Of a stretch of 64,000 nt of DNA, positions 1 to 8,523 are shown piece by piece. Where the stretch lies: assembly GCF_014203325.1 (NCBI RefSeq), contig NZ_JACHIV010000001.1, forward strand, positions 6,387,501 to 6,451,500, in the 5' to 3' direction. The translations under genes were made by a program, and so were the position numbers. Every line of letters begins with the position of its first letter. Position 1 is the stretch's first letter. The notes under the pieces were generated by a model that searched no databases, was not told the origin of the DNA, and saw only the letters and a list, made by a program, of their open reading frames with translations. Source of the stretch: Saccharopolyspora gloriosae. GTDB taxonomy: Bacteria > Actinomycetota > Actinomycetes > Mycobacteriales > Pseudonocardiaceae.

Positions 1-91
1 AGGTCGCACTCACCGGCGCCGTGTGACCTCTGTCTCTAGTCGCCGCGCGAACGCTACGTAGTTCGTCTGATTCTGGAAAGGCCCCGAAAGT

Positions 92-107
92 GGATTGATA
101 TCAATCC
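92..107. promoter_or_regulatory. Perfect 16-bp palindrome, candidate operator
   Basis: GGATTGATATCAATCC is fully self-complementary and AT-rich compared with its surroundings, as expected for a dimeric repressor site. The regulator and the target gene are unknown. Confidence 0.35.
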
Positions 108-153
108 GCTGGGTGATCAGAACGGACGCAGACAGCAGAAGCCCACCACGGAT

Positions 154-169
154 AGTGACCTCTGTCACT
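154..169. promoter_or_regulatory. 16-bp inverted repeat with a second partial copy at 23-34
   Basis: AGTGAC-CTCT-GTCACT has 6-bp arms. The core GTGACCTCTGTC occurs again at 23-34, 132 bp away, where only part of the symmetry is kept. Paired sites of this kind fit an operator with an auxiliary half-site; this is an inference from sequence only. Confidence 0.35.
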
Positions 170-483
170 CGCAACTCCCTCCGGCTTCCCCCAAGCAGGT
201 CAGGCTCGGTCGAGGCCGCCGGGGCGCGCGGTTCGCCCCGTCCGGTTCGCCCGGTACGTCCGAGGGAACCGGATGTCCGAGCACGGCGCCGCCCGAGCGA
301 GCGGGAACGCGGGAAACCCGCTCCGATTCCTCGCGGCAGCGCCGGGGCAGCGCTCCGTGCACAACCGCTGAGCTGCGGTGGAGCCGGTATCTCGCCCTGC
401 TCCGTCCCCCACAAGGGTGGTCGCGGTTCCCGGGCGGGACCTGCGCGGAGCGCGAACCGTCCGCGGACGCCCGCCGAACCCGC

Positions 484-2280
484 TCAGAGGCGGTGCCTGC
501 CACCGGATTCCTTGGTCACCACCGGCTTGCGCACCCGGCCGTCCTGGAACCCCAGGCGGTCCGGCGCGTGCATCCGCAGCATCATCCGCGAGACGCCCTC
601 CGGGACCTGCTGCTTCGTCCCCAAGCTGACCAGCACCATCGCCGCGAACGCCACGGGCACGCTCACCAGCGCGGGCTGGCGGACCAGCTCCCCGAACAGC
701 CCGCCCGGATGCGGCCACACCACGCTCACCGCCAGCGCGGCCAGCACCAGACCGCCCCCGGCCAGCAGGCCCACCGACGCGCCCAGCGCCGTCAGCCGCC
801 GCCACCACACGCCCAGCACCAGCAGCGGGCAGAACGTGGAAGCGGCCATCGCGAACGCCAGCCCGACGCTGCGCGCCAAGTCCTGCTCGGCCACCAGCAG
901 CGCCACACCCGTCGGCACCACCGCCGTGACCAGCAGCAGGACCGGCATGTGCCAGTTCTTGACCCGCTGGAAGTTCGACGCCACCACCCCGGCGACGCTC
1001 ACCACCAGGCCCGAGGACGTCGACACGAACGCCGCGAACGCGCCCGCGGCCGTCAACGCCGTCAGCAAGGCGCCCAGCCAGTTGTCCAGCATCGCGTGCG
1101 GCAGCAGCAGCACCGCGGCGTCCGTCTCACCCGTCACCAGCAACGTCGGCGCGAACAGCCGGGACAGCAGGCCCAGCACAGTCGGGAACAGGTAGAAGGT
1201 GCCGAGCAGGATCAGCACGAACAGCGCCGTGCGGCGGGCGCCGTGCCCGCTCGGGTTCGCGTAGAAGCGCACCAGCACGTGCGGCAGGCCCATCGTGCCG
1301 AGGAAGGTCGCGAGGATCAGCGAGTAGGTGCCGACCAGCGACGCCGGATCGGCGCTCGCCGGGTGCATCCACGAACCGTTCTCCGCCTCCGCACCGGCCA
1401 CCACCGGTACCGCGGTGCCCGCGCCGAACGACAACGAGCTGCCCGCGTCGACCTGGTAGTCACCGGGCGGCACCCACACCTCGGCCGTGCCGTCCGGCTG
1501 CAGCGGACCGCCCGGAGCGCCCGGCTCCGCGGTGACCCGCAGCCACGTCGGCTCGGTCACCTGCAACGTCACCGAGGTCTCGACGGCGACGTCGGTGTCG
1601 CGCTCGAAGACCGGCCCGGGCGCGTTCAACCGCTCCTGCGCGGAACCGCCGAGCAGGAACACGGCGAACAGCACGAACGCCGGGAACGTGATCGCGAACA
1701 GCTTCAGCCAGTACTGGAACGCCTGCACCAGCGTCACCGCGCGCATGCCGCCGCTGAAGACGCTGGCCAGCACCACCGGCAGCAGCGCGACCGCGCCCGC
1801 CCAGGTCGGCAGCTCGGCGATCACGGCGAACGTCAGCCCGGCCGCCTGGAACTGCGGCACCAGGTACAACCAGCCGATCAGCACCACGAACACGGTGGTC
1901 AGCCAGCGCAGCCACGGGAGGTCCAGCCGCACCACGGCGAAGTCGGGCACCGTGTAGGCGCCGGATCGGCGCAGCGGCGCGGCGATGAACAGCATCACCG
2001 CCAAGTACCCGGAGGCGAACCCGATCGGATACCACAGCGCGGTCGAGCCGTCCTTGAGGATCAGCCCGGCGACGCCCAGGAACGAAGCCGCCGAGAGGTA
2101 CTCGCCCGAGATGGCCGCCGCGTTGCGCTCCTCCCGCACCAGCCGCCGCGCGCGGTGCAGGTCCGAGGTGGCGCGCGCATGGCTCGACCCCCACGCGCCG
2201 ATGGCGAACGTCGCCACCACCACGACGGCGATCCCGCCCAGCGTCCAGAAAACGGAGACCTCCGGCACCGCCGAACCCAC
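484..2280 (-). CDS. Sodium:solute symporter, cation acetate symporter type
   Basis: Predicted sodium-coupled carboxylate importer of the SSS family (ActP/MctC-like). The roughly 598-residue product is almost entirely hydrophobic, with about 13 membrane segments. Near residue 55 is the family-typical stretch NAAAISGEYLSAASFLG. A polar loop of about 110 residues (roughly 210-320, VFERDTDVAVE onward) sits between membrane segments, as in other actinobacterial acetate symporters. The ORF is open further upstream, but that part overlaps the preceding gene. The GTG at 2280, two bases past that gene's stop at 2283, is the likely start. It forms an operon with the small membrane protein upstream, and a LytTR regulator and LytS-like kinase nearby probably control it. 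The substrate (acetate, pyruvate or another short acid) cannot be told from sequence. Confidence 0.88.
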   Translation of the reverse strand: MGSAVPEVSVFWTLGGIAVVVVATFAIGAWGSSHARATSDLHRARRLVREERNAAAISGEYLSAASFLGVAGLILKDGSTALWYPIGFASGYLAVMLFIAAPLRRSGAYTVPDFAVVRLDLPWLRWLTTVFVVLIGWLYLVPQFQAAGLTFAVIAELPTWAGAVALLPVVLASVFSGGMRAVTLVQAFQYWLKLFAITFPAFVLFAVFLLGGSAQERLNAPGPVFERDTDVAVETSVTLQVTEPTWLRVTAEPGAPGGPLQPDGTAEVWVPPGDYQVDAGSSLSFGAGTAVPVVAGAEAENGSWMHPASADPASLVGTYSLILATFLGTMGLPHVLVRFYANPSGHGARRTALFVLILLGTFYLFPTVLGLLSRLFAPTLLVTGETDAAVLLLPHAMLDNWLGALLTALTAAGAFAAFVSTSSGLVVSVAGVVASNFQRVKNWHMPVLLLVTAVVPTGVALLVAEQDLARSVGLAFAMAASTFCPLLVLGVWWRRLTALGASVGLLAGGGLVLAALAVSVVWPHPGGLFGELVRQPALVSVPVAFAAMVLVSLGTKQQVPEGVSRMMLRMHAPDRLGFQDGRVRKPVVTKESGGRHRL

Positions 2281-2282
2281 CG

Positions 2283-2681
2283 CTACCGCTCGATCATGTG
2301 CAGGAAATCGCGCTCGTGCCGAGCCGCGGCCCGCGAGTACCAGAAACCGAGCAACGCCATGAACGGATAGGGCAACACCCCGAGCACCAGCCAAGGCAAC
2401 CGGATTCCGGCGATCACCATGTCTCCCAGCGACGGCAGCACGTAGAACAGCAGCGGCAGGCCGAACAGGCCCGCCGCGAGGAGCCCCGTCATCAGCAGCG
2501 CGCTGCGCAGCTGCGCGCGCACCAGATAACGGACCAGCACCTCACCGACGCTGGTCTGCTCCTCCAGCTCCATGATCGTACGGGGCACCGGCGCTCCGTG
2601 GCGCCGATCGGACAGAACCACGCGCTGCCGACGAGGCCGGCGACCGCCGGGGGCGCTCGCCGACTGCTGCTCCGGCGTCAT
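2283..2681 (-). CDS. Small DUF485-like membrane protein, symporter partner
   Basis: A 132-residue protein with a basic N-terminal third, then two hydrophobic segments (about residues 62-82 and 94-115), ending in a charged ARHERDFLHMIER tail. Small two-helix proteins of this type (DUF485 and related) are usually encoded directly before acetate-type SSS symporters and are thought to be accessory subunits. Here the stop lies two bases from the symporter start, so the two are almost certainly cotranscribed and translationally coupled. Assignment to the DUF485 family rests on context and topology rather than a diagnostic motif. Confidence 0.75.
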   Translation of the reverse strand: MTPEQQSASAPGGRRPRRQRVVLSDRRHGAPVPRTIMELEEQTSVGEVLVRYLVRAQLRSALLMTGLLAAGLFGLPLLFYVLPSLGDMVIAGIRLPWLVLGVLPYPFMALLGFWYSRAAARHERDFLHMIER

Positions 2682-2706
2682 GCCCCACCGGCCGGGAGGC
2701 GGCGGC

Positions 2707-3567
2707 TCATCCCTGCGACCCCCAGCCCTGCCGCGGCGCGCGCACCAACCGGTCCTTGAGCTCGCGGGTGTGGCGCCTGCTGACGGGCAGCTCCTTCGGT
2801 TCCCCGCCGCCGAGCAGCACCGAGTAGCCCGACGAGGACATGCGGAGCTCGCTGACCAGGGACATCGACACCAGGTACGAGCGGTGGATCCGGATGAAGT
2901 TGGCGTCGGCCCAGCGTTCCTCCAGCTGCGCCAGCGGAATCCGCACCAGGTGCGAGCCGCCGTCGGTGGTGTGCAGGCGCGCGTAGTCGCCCTGCGCCTC
3001 CACCCAGCGCACCGTCTTGCGGGACACCATCTTCGTCGTCCCGGCCAGCTCCACAGGGATCACCTCGTCCTCGTCGGTGACGGGAAGTTCCGCGGCGGGC
3101 GCGTCCGGCCGGCCACCGGCGGCGCGTTCGGCCTTGGTGCGCTCGATGTTGCGCAGCGCGCGGTCCACGCGGTCGGCGTCGGCCGGTTTCATGATGTAGT
3201 CCAGGGCGCCCACCTCGAACGCCTCCAGCGCGTTCTCCTCGTGGCCGGTGATGAACACCAGCGAGGGCGGCTGCTTGAAGGCGTTGAGGACCCTGGCCAG
3301 CTCCATGCCGCTGAGCCCCGGCATGGACACGTCGGCGAACACCGCGTCCACGACGGACTCCTCGCTGTCCCGGGAGCGCAGCTGGTCGTCGCTGCGCAGC
3401 AGGCGCAACGCCTCGGCCGCGTCGAACGCGAGGAGGACCCGCGCCACCCGCGGGTTTTTCTCCAGCAGGAACTTCATCTCGTCGAGCCCGGCCATCTCGT
3501 CGTCCACAGCCAGCACGACTAAGCCCGAGGCGCCGGGTTGAACATTCGTGTCCGGTTGAATACTCAC
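2707..3567 (-). CDS. LytTR-family response regulator
   Basis: Two-domain transcription regulator of about 286 residues. The N-terminal receiver has the acidic pair in LAVDDE, the phospho-acceptor Asp in VFADVSMPGLSGMEL, the conserved Thr in FITGHEENA, and Lys in YIMKPADADR. The C-terminal LytTR DNA-binding domain shows the typical VRWVEAQGDYARLH and FIRIHRSYLVS stretches. The longest ORF starts at 3636, but GTG at 3567 (product VSIQPDTNVQ) leaves a normal receiver N-terminus and is preferred. It lies 25 bases upstream of the symporter pair on the same strand. It is the expected partner of the LytS-like kinase at 4839-6092, from which an S49 protease gene separates it. Confidence 0.88.
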   Translation of the reverse strand: MSIQPDTNVQPGASGLVVLAVDDEMAGLDEMKFLLEKNPRVARVLLAFDAAEALRLLRSDDQLRSRDSEESVVDAVFADVSMPGLSGMELARVLNAFKQPPSLVFITGHEENALEAFEVGALDYIMKPADADRVDRALRNIERTKAERAAGGRPDAPAAELPVTDEDEVIPVELAGTTKMVSRKTVRWVEAQGDYARLHTTDGGSHLVRIPLAQLEERWADANFIRIHRSYLVSMSLVSELRMSSSGYSVLLGGGEPKELPVSRRHTRELKDRLVRAPRQGWGSQG

Positions 3568-3875
3568 TGTAACGCCAATCCTGCCGCGCCGGGTGGCGCA
3601 CTGTCCACGATCAGATCTCTCGGCTCGGTGCACCACGACGACGATGTCGCGGATCTCCGGCCCGCACGTGCGGCGTCGCCGAGCGATGCCGTGGCAGCCG
3701 CTGCGCAGATCATCGTGGCATCACTCGGCCGAGCGACACAGGGCACGCCGCCGGGCACGGCTGAGTGAGGTGTGTCACGCCGCGGAATCAACGTACGGTG
3801 TTCGACCGGACACGGAGGCGGCGGGGTCGGCGAAACGCGGCAGGCGGCCGTCCGCCGCCGCGCTCCGCCGGGCGC
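3568..3875. other. Intergenic region with a long imperfect inverted repeat
   Basis: This 308-bp gap separates the sppA-like gene from the LytTR regulator. It holds an inverted repeat: CCGAGCGATGCC (3679-3690) against GGCATCACTCGG (3717-3728), 11 of 12 positions complementary with a 26-base spacer. It could be a terminator-type stem or a regulatory site in the promoter of the LytTR-symporter operon. I see no real gene. Confidence 0.4.
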
Positions 3876-4775
3876 TCACAGTCCGAAGCGGGACCACTGC
3901 GCGCGCTGCTCCAGTGCCTCCACCAGCGAGGACGCCGAGGCCCCGAGACCGAGCCGGGCACCGGGACCGCTCGCGCTGAGCCGGGCCAGCAGCGGCTTGC
4001 GCGGTTCGACGTCCACGAGGTGCGCCTTCGGGAACTTCTCCTTCACGATGCCGCGCAGCGTGCCCAGGCCGTCGACGAGGCCGAGCTCCTTGGCCTTGGC
4101 TCCCGTCCACACCTCACCGGTGAACAGCTCCTCGGTGCTGCTGAGCTTGTCGCCGCGCCGCTCCCGGACCCAGTCGGTGAACTGCTCGTGCAGCTCGTTC
4201 TGCAGGCCGTGCAGCCAGCGCACGTCCTCGTCCTTCTCCGGGCTGAACGGGTCCAGCCGGACCTTGTTCTCGCCCGCCGTGTAGACGCGGCGCTCCACGC
4301 CGATGCGCTCCAGCAGCCCGTTGAGCCCGAAGCTCGCGCTGACCACGCCGACCGACCCGACCATCGAGGTGCGGTGCGCGTAGATCTCGTCGGCCGCGCA
4401 CGCCAGCCAGTACCCGCCGGAGGCGGCGACGTCCTCGCAGAACGCCAGCACCGGCACCTCCTTCTCGGCGGCCAGCCCGCGAATCCGGTCCGCGACCAGC
4501 GCGGACTGGGTGGGCGCGCCACCAGGAGAGTTGATCGACAGCACCACCGCGGACAGCCGGTCGTGGTTGAACGCCCTGGTCAGCGCCGACTCGGTGGTCT
4601 GCATCGAGATGGTGCCGCGGTTGACGGGCCCGGGGGTCGGCGTGATCGTGCCGTGCAACTTGACCACCGCCACCACCGGTCCGCGTTCGGCCCGCTCGGC
4701 CAGCTTCGGCGGCAGCTTCGAAGCGAGCTTGCCGGTCAGGACGTCGGTGAACTTCTGCGGTGCGTTGTCGTTCAT
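3876..4775 (-). CDS. S49 family peptidase (SppA-like, cytoplasmic form)
   Basis: A 299-residue member of the signal-peptide-peptidase A family. SINSPGGAPTQSALV marks the crotonase-like oxyanion region. AASGGYWLACAADEI carries the expected nucleophilic Ser, and the following AGENKVRLDPFSP carries the Lys of the Ser/Lys dyad. No signal peptide or membrane anchor is visible, so this looks like the short soluble form common in actinobacteria. ATG 4775 is well placed. It lies between the histidine kinase upstream and the LytTR regulator downstream, all on one strand; whether it takes part in that signalling circuit is unknown. Confidence 0.85.
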   Translation of the reverse strand: MNDNAPQKFTDVLTGKLASKLPPKLAERAERGPVVAVVKLHGTITPTPGPVNRGTISMQTTESALTRAFNHDRLSAVVLSINSPGGAPTQSALVADRIRGLAAEKEVPVLAFCEDVAASGGYWLACAADEIYAHRTSMVGSVGVVSASFGLNGLLERIGVERRVYTAGENKVRLDPFSPEKDEDVRWLHGLQNELHEQFTDWVRERRGDKLSSTEELFTGEVWTGAKAKELGLVDGLGTLRGIVKEKFPKAHLVDVEPRKPLLARLSASGPGARLGLGASASSLVEALEQRAQWSRFGL

Positions 4776-4838
4776 GCCCCGACGTTACCGGCTTCCCCGC
4801 GCCCCCGGCGGGGTTCGCACGACGCCCCAATCGTCCGA

Positions 4839-6092
4839 TCAGCGCCTGGGCTGCGCGGTCGCGCCGGGGGACGGCTCGTCGAACGCGGCCACCGGCAGCG
4901 GCAGCACGCCGGGCGCGAACTTCGGCACCCGCATGATCACCTTCATGCCCGCGTTCTCCGCGGTCTCCACGACCAGGCCGTAGTCGTCGCCGAAGGTCGC
5001 GCGCATCCGGTTGTTGATGTTGCCCAGGCCCACGTGGGCGCCCGTCAGGTGCGCGTTCGCCAACTCGGCGTCCAGCCGGTTCGGGTCCATCCCGATGCCG
5101 TCGTCGTCCACGCTGATCAGCGCCTCCGAGCCGCGGTCCTCGGCGACCACCGACACCGTGCCGCCACCGGGCTTGGTCGCCAGCCCGTGCCGCACCGCGT
5201 TCTCCACCAGCGGCTGCAGCGCCAGGAACGGCACCACCACCGGCAGCACCTCCGGCGCGATCTTGAGCTGCACCTTGAGCCGGTCCGGGCCGAACCGGGC
5301 GCGCTCCAGGATCAGGTAGCGGTCGATGTTGCGGATCTCGTCGGCCAGCGTCGTGTAGAGCCCGGTGGAGCGGAACGAGTAGCGGGTGAAGTCCGCGAAC
5401 TCCATCAACAGGTCGCGGGCCTGCTCCGGGTCGTTGCGGATCTGCGAGGAGATGGTGTTGAGCGCGTTGTAGATGAAGTGCGGGGAGATCTGCGCCCGCA
5501 GCGCGCGCACCTCGGCGTGCGCCAGCTTCTCCTTCGACTCCTGCAGCTCCGCGAGCTCCAGGTGCGTCGACACGTGGTGGGCGACCTCGCTGGCGGCGCG
5601 CAGCAGCCGCTTGCGGTCGCCGCCGCTGATGATGACCAGCACGCCGCGGATCTCCCCGGAGACCTCCAGCGGCACCACGACCCCGTACCGCATCAGGCAG
5701 GGCCGCTGGTCGCACAGCAGGTCGGTGTGGTCGACGTACTCCCGCTTGCCGTCGCGCAGCGCCACTTCGATCTTGCCGCGCAGGTCGGCGTAGTGCTCGT
5801 TGGCGTCGCCGTCCCAGCTCAGCAGCGTCCCGTCGGCGTCGACCACCCCCACCGCCACGCACGAGAGCAGCTCGCGCAGGTGGGGCGCGGTCTTGTCCGC
5901 CGATTCCTGCGTCATGCCCGATCGCAGGAACGGCGCGGCTCCCGTCACGTGGTGCAAGGCCGTCAGCATCGCGTCCTCCACCGAGGTGCTCACCCGGCGC
6001 GAACGGCACAGCAGTACGAACATTCCGAGCACGGCGAGGGCGGCGAGCGCGGTCAGCACGGTCCGCTCGGTCAACAGCTCCGGCACGCCCAC
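4839..6092 (-). CDS. LytS/YehU-type sensor histidine kinase
   Basis: About 417 residues: one N-terminal membrane helix (residues 10-28), a GAF-like sensor region (about 60-190, with paired Cys in DLLCDQRPCLMRYG), and a His_kinase region whose phospho-acceptor lies in RAQISPHFIYNALNTI. ATPase motifs follow: LQPLVENAVRHG (N box) and DDDGIGMD (G1). This architecture normally pairs with LytTR regulators, and one lies 1.3 kb downstream on the same strand. The start is GTG 6092; another in-frame GTG at 6086 is equally possible. The likely role is sensing a carboxylate or redox signal and switching on the symporter operon, inferred from context. Confidence 0.88.
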   Translation of the reverse strand: MGVPELLTERTVLTALAALAVLGMFVLLCRSRRVSTSVEDAMLTALHHVTGAAPFLRSGMTQESADKTAPHLRELLSCVAVGVVDADGTLLSWDGDANEHYADLRGKIEVALRDGKREYVDHTDLLCDQRPCLMRYGVVVPLEVSGEIRGVLVIISGGDRKRLLRAASEVAHHVSTHLELAELQESKEKLAHAEVRALRAQISPHFIYNALNTISSQIRNDPEQARDLLMEFADFTRYSFRSTGLYTTLADEIRNIDRYLILERARFGPDRLKVQLKIAPEVLPVVVPFLALQPLVENAVRHGLATKPGGGTVSVVAEDRGSEALISVDDDGIGMDPNRLDAELANAHLTGAHVGLGNINNRMRATFGDDYGLVVETAENAGMKVIMRVPKFAPGVLPLPVAAFDEPSPGATAQPRR

Positions 6093-6230
6093 CAGTATTC
6101 TTCCCCGACACTCATAGAATCAAGAAGACTACGCTGGGTAGGCCGATCCCCTCGGTGAGCGGTTGCCGCGCCCTCCGTTCGGCCCCCTCCGCTGAGCCGA
6201 ACGAACGCACCCGGACGAGATCGGTCCGGA

Positions 6231-7082
6231 TCACTTCAGCAGCCGCGACATCCGCCGGTCCGCGAGCTTCTTCCCGCCGGTCTGGCAGGTGGGGCAGTAC
6301 TGCAGCGAGCGGTCCGCGAACGAGACCTCCCGCACCAGGTCACCGCACACCGGGCAGGGCAGTCCGGTCCGCCCGTGCACCCGCAGCCCGGAGCGCTTCT
6401 CCGCCTTCAACCGCGCCGCGTCCTGGTGCGCCGAGCGCTCCACCGCGTCGGTGAGCACCTCCCGCAGCGACGCGAACAGCCGTCCCGCCGACTCCTCGTC
6501 GAGCTTGCCCGCGGTGGCGAACGGGGAGAGCCGGGCGCGGTGCAGGATCTCGTCGGAGTACGCGTTGCCGATGCCCGCCAGCCGGGACTGGTCGGTGAGC
6601 ACGGTCTTGATCCGCTCGGTACGCCCGGCGAGCACCGCGGCGAACTCGTCCACGGTCACCGCCAGCGCGTCCGGCCCCAGCCGCGCCACGCCCGGCACCT
6701 CCACCGGGTCGCGCACGATCCACACCGCGAGCTTCTTCTGCGTGCCCGCCTCGGTGAGGTCGAAACCGGGGCCGCCGAGGTGCACCCGCAGCGCGATCGG
6801 CCCGCGCCCCGGCTTCGGCGGGGCGGGCGAGACCGAGTCGGACCAGCGCAGCCACCCGGCGCGCGCGAGGTGCGCCACCAGGTGCACGCCGTCGCAGTCC
6901 AGGTCCAGGTACTTGCCGTGCCGGGCGGCGGCGGTGACCGTCCGGCCGTGCAACGCGGAGTACGGCGGATCGGCGGTCTTGAGCACGCTCAACGACGCCA
7001 CGTCGACCCGCGCCACGGCGCGCCCCACCGCGTGGTCCCGCAGGTGGCGCGCCAACGCCTCGACTTCCGGCAGCTCAGGCAC
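6231..7082 (-). CDS. Formamidopyrimidine-DNA glycosylase / Nei family repair enzyme
   Basis: Base-excision repair glycosylase/AP lyase of 283 residues. It begins with the invariant MPELPEVE, in which Pro2 is the catalytic amine after Met removal and Glu3 the general acid. The Lys in ARHGKYLDLD corresponds to the conserved beta-elimination Lys. A helix-two-turn-helix region (RLAGIGNAYSDEIL) is followed by a C-terminal zinc finger with CPVC and CPTC pairs near residues 245-268. GTG 7082 is the start because family proteins need Met-Pro at positions 1-2. The C-terminal KLADRRMSRLLK tail differs from classical MutM and resembles the actinobacterial Fpg2/Nei-like branch. Substrate range cannot be decided from sequence. 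Confidence 0.9.
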   Translation of the reverse strand: MPELPEVEALARHLRDHAVGRAVARVDVASLSVLKTADPPYSALHGRTVTAAARHGKYLDLDCDGVHLVAHLARAGWLRWSDSVSPAPPKPGRGPIALRVHLGGPGFDLTEAGTQKKLAVWIVRDPVEVPGVARLGPDALAVTVDEFAAVLAGRTERIKTVLTDQSRLAGIGNAYSDEILHRARLSPFATAGKLDEESAGRLFASLREVLTDAVERSAHQDAARLKAEKRSGLRVHGRTGLPCPVCGDLVREVSFADRSLQYCPTCQTGGKKLADRRMSRLLK

Positions 7083-7121
7083 TCCACCAGTCTGCCAAGA
7101 TCCACCGGTGGCGGCGTCCGA

Positions 7122-7559
7122 TCACTCGGTCGGCTGCAACGATCCGTTCATGTCGGGTTCCGCGTAGAGCTCGATCTGACGAGCGATCTTCGCGGTCTCC
7201 TGGCGCACGTTGAGGAAGCCGCGCTGCACGCCGACCCAGCGCTCCGGCTGGTGCTCCTCCTCGTCGCCGGGGGTCTCGGCGATGATCGTCCAAGGACGGT
7301 GCAGCAACCAGCGCACCGGGAAGAACAGCACCACCACGAGCAGCGCGAGGATCAGCCAGATCGGGATGTAGACGCCCGGCGGTGTCCACAGGATGAACGT
7401 CGCCACCAGCACGATCAGCACGCCGAACATCAGGATCGCGGGCCCTGCCCCGCCGTTGACGTCGTGCTCGAAGTCGTCACCCGCGATCGGGTTCGACCAC
7501 TCGAGGCTGGAACGCACGTTCCACAGCCTGCCGTCGGAACCCCGAACCACCCGGTTCAT
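7122..7559 (-). CDS. Conserved actinobacterial two-helix membrane protein (DUF983-like)
   Basis: A 145-residue protein starting MNRVVRGSDGRLW, with two adjacent hydrophobic segments (about residues 40-60 and 64-84) followed by the conserved PWTIIAETPG turn and a soluble tail (WVGVQRGFLNVRQETAKIARQIE). I recognise this pattern as a conserved actinobacterial protein often labelled DUF983-containing, but no function is known. The ORF is open further upstream; ATG 7559 fits the family N-terminus. It sits 39 bp from the glycosylase gene on the same strand and may share its transcript. Confidence 0.7.
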   Translation of the reverse strand: MNRVVRGSDGRLWNVRSSLEWSNPIAGDDFEHDVNGGAGPAILMFGVLIVLVATFILWTPPGVYIPIWLILALLVVVLFFPVRWLLHRPWTIIAETPGDEEEHQPERWVGVQRGFLNVRQETAKIARQIELYAEPDMNGSLQPTE

Positions 7560-7889
7560 CGTCGCCTCCTCGCCCGACGCCGGGCGTTCTCGGATCGGTC
7601 GTCTCAGCCGTGCCGCCACTCGTTCCGGTGCCGAGCACCGTCACCGAGCGTGCCGATACCGTATCGCGCCCGTCATCGGCCTGGAGGGTGAAACTCGGGC
7701 GGCACCCGGTCATTGTCGATCACACCGGCCGAATGGACCAGCCCCGCCCGGAACCGGCCGCCGAACTCGTTTCGCGTGGTGGCACCGCGGCTCCGCGGGC
7801 GCGATCCGCGAATGGCCCGGCCGCGGGCGGCGTCGCTACCGTGGGGCATCGGTCGCCCGCCGCGTGGCGACGATCACCGGGAGGCCTTC

Positions 7890-8297
7890 GTGGATCTCGA
7901 CCAGGCTCGTTCGTTCGTCCGGGAGCACCACCGGGCCGTTCTGAGCACGCTGCGCGCGGACGGGACTCCGCAGTTGAGCCCGGTGCTGGCCGCGGTCGAC
8001 GACGCGGGGCACGTCGTCGTCAGCACCACCGGGGGCAGCGCGAAGGCGCACAACCTCCGGCGCGATCCGCGCGCGTGGGTGTGCGTGCTGCCGGACGAGT
8101 TCTTCGGCGAGTGGATCCAGGTCGAGGGCGCCGCGGAAGTCGTCGAGCAGCCGGCGGCGCTGCCGCTGCTGGAGGACTACTACCGCACCGTCTCCGGTGA
8201 GCACGAGGACTGGGCGGCCTACCGGGAGGCGATGGTTCGGGAGCGCCGAGTGCTGCTGCGCATCGAGCTCGTGCGGGCCGGACCGAGCCGACGGTGA
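7890..8297 (+). CDS. PPOX-class split-barrel flavin/F420-dependent protein
   Basis: A 135-residue protein with the compact split-beta-barrel pattern: an N-terminal helix (DLDQARSFVREHHRAVLSTL), then strands TPQLSPVLAAVDDAGHVVVSTTGGSAKAHNLRRDPRAWVCVL and QVEGAAEVVEQ. This matches the family of PPOX-class F420-dependent oxidoreductases abundant in actinobacteria, which bind F420 or FMN and reduce or bind small molecules. GTG 7890 has GGGAGG five bases upstream. The ORF stays open to 7713, but that part lacks the family pattern. Confidence 0.82.
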   Translation: MDLDQARSFVREHHRAVLSTLRADGTPQLSPVLAAVDDAGHVVVSTTGGSAKAHNLRRDPRAWVCVLPDEFFGEWIQVEGAAEVVEQPAALPLLEDYYRTVSGEHEDWAAYREAMVRERRVLLRIELVRAGPSRR

Positions 8298-8398
8298 CCC
8301 CCCGGCAACGGGGCGCGAACCATGGGTTAAAGTGTTCTCAACAGCGCTTCGAGGGGCGCGGAGATCACTCCGGTGATCGAGCTCCTCAAGGTTCTGAT

Positions 8399-8471
8399 GC
8401 GGATGTAGCGCAGCTGGTAGCGCATCACCTTGCCAAGGTGAGGGTCGCGGGTTCGAGTCCCGTCATCCGCT
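8399..8471 (+). tRNA. tRNA-Gly (anticodon GCC)
   Basis: A complete cloverleaf can be drawn. Acceptor GCGGATG pairs with CATCCGC, the anticodon stem is TCACC/GGTGA with loop TTGCCAA (anticodon GCC at 8432-8434), and the T arm contains GGTTCGAGTCC. The discriminator base is T at 8471 and CCA is not encoded. A strong hairpin terminator follows directly. Confidence 0.97.
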
Positions 8472-8476
8472 CGCAG

Positions 8477-8509
8477 AAAGGCCCCGCCGGGTTCGGCGGG
8501 GCCTTTTTC
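8477..8509 (+). terminator. Intrinsic terminator after tRNA-Gly
   Basis: AAAGGCCCCGCC (8477-8488) pairs with GGCGGGGCCTTT (8495-8506) around a short loop, followed by a T run. It ends the tRNA transcript, and the A/T symmetry may also serve the convergent dodecin gene. Confidence 0.92.
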
Positions 8510-8523
8510 GTCGTCGTGGCCGG

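Larger units (their letters stand above)
1..483. other. Intergenic region at the left edge with two palindromes
   Basis: I see no convincing gene here; the ORFs on both strands look like frame shadows. Two short symmetric sites stand out: a perfect 16-bp palindrome GGATTGATATCAATCC at 92-107, and AGTGACCTCTGTCACT at 154-169. Twelve bases of the second site (GTGACCTCTGTC) recur at 23-34. The only gene inside the window next to this stretch is the symporter, whose 3' end is at 484. The sites therefore more likely control a leftward gene that starts beyond the window. Confidence 0.5.

Noticed and set aside
3564-3791. Small ORFs on both strands in the LytTR-protease gap
   Set aside because: Overlapping candidates on both strands with no ribosome site; the inverted repeat and promoter needs explain the gap.
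3765-6158. Plus-strand ORF of 797 codons
   Set aside because: It is antisense to the S49 protease and histidine kinase, whose motifs are unmistakable; its composition (very high Arg, Val, His) is that of a GC-rich shadow frame.
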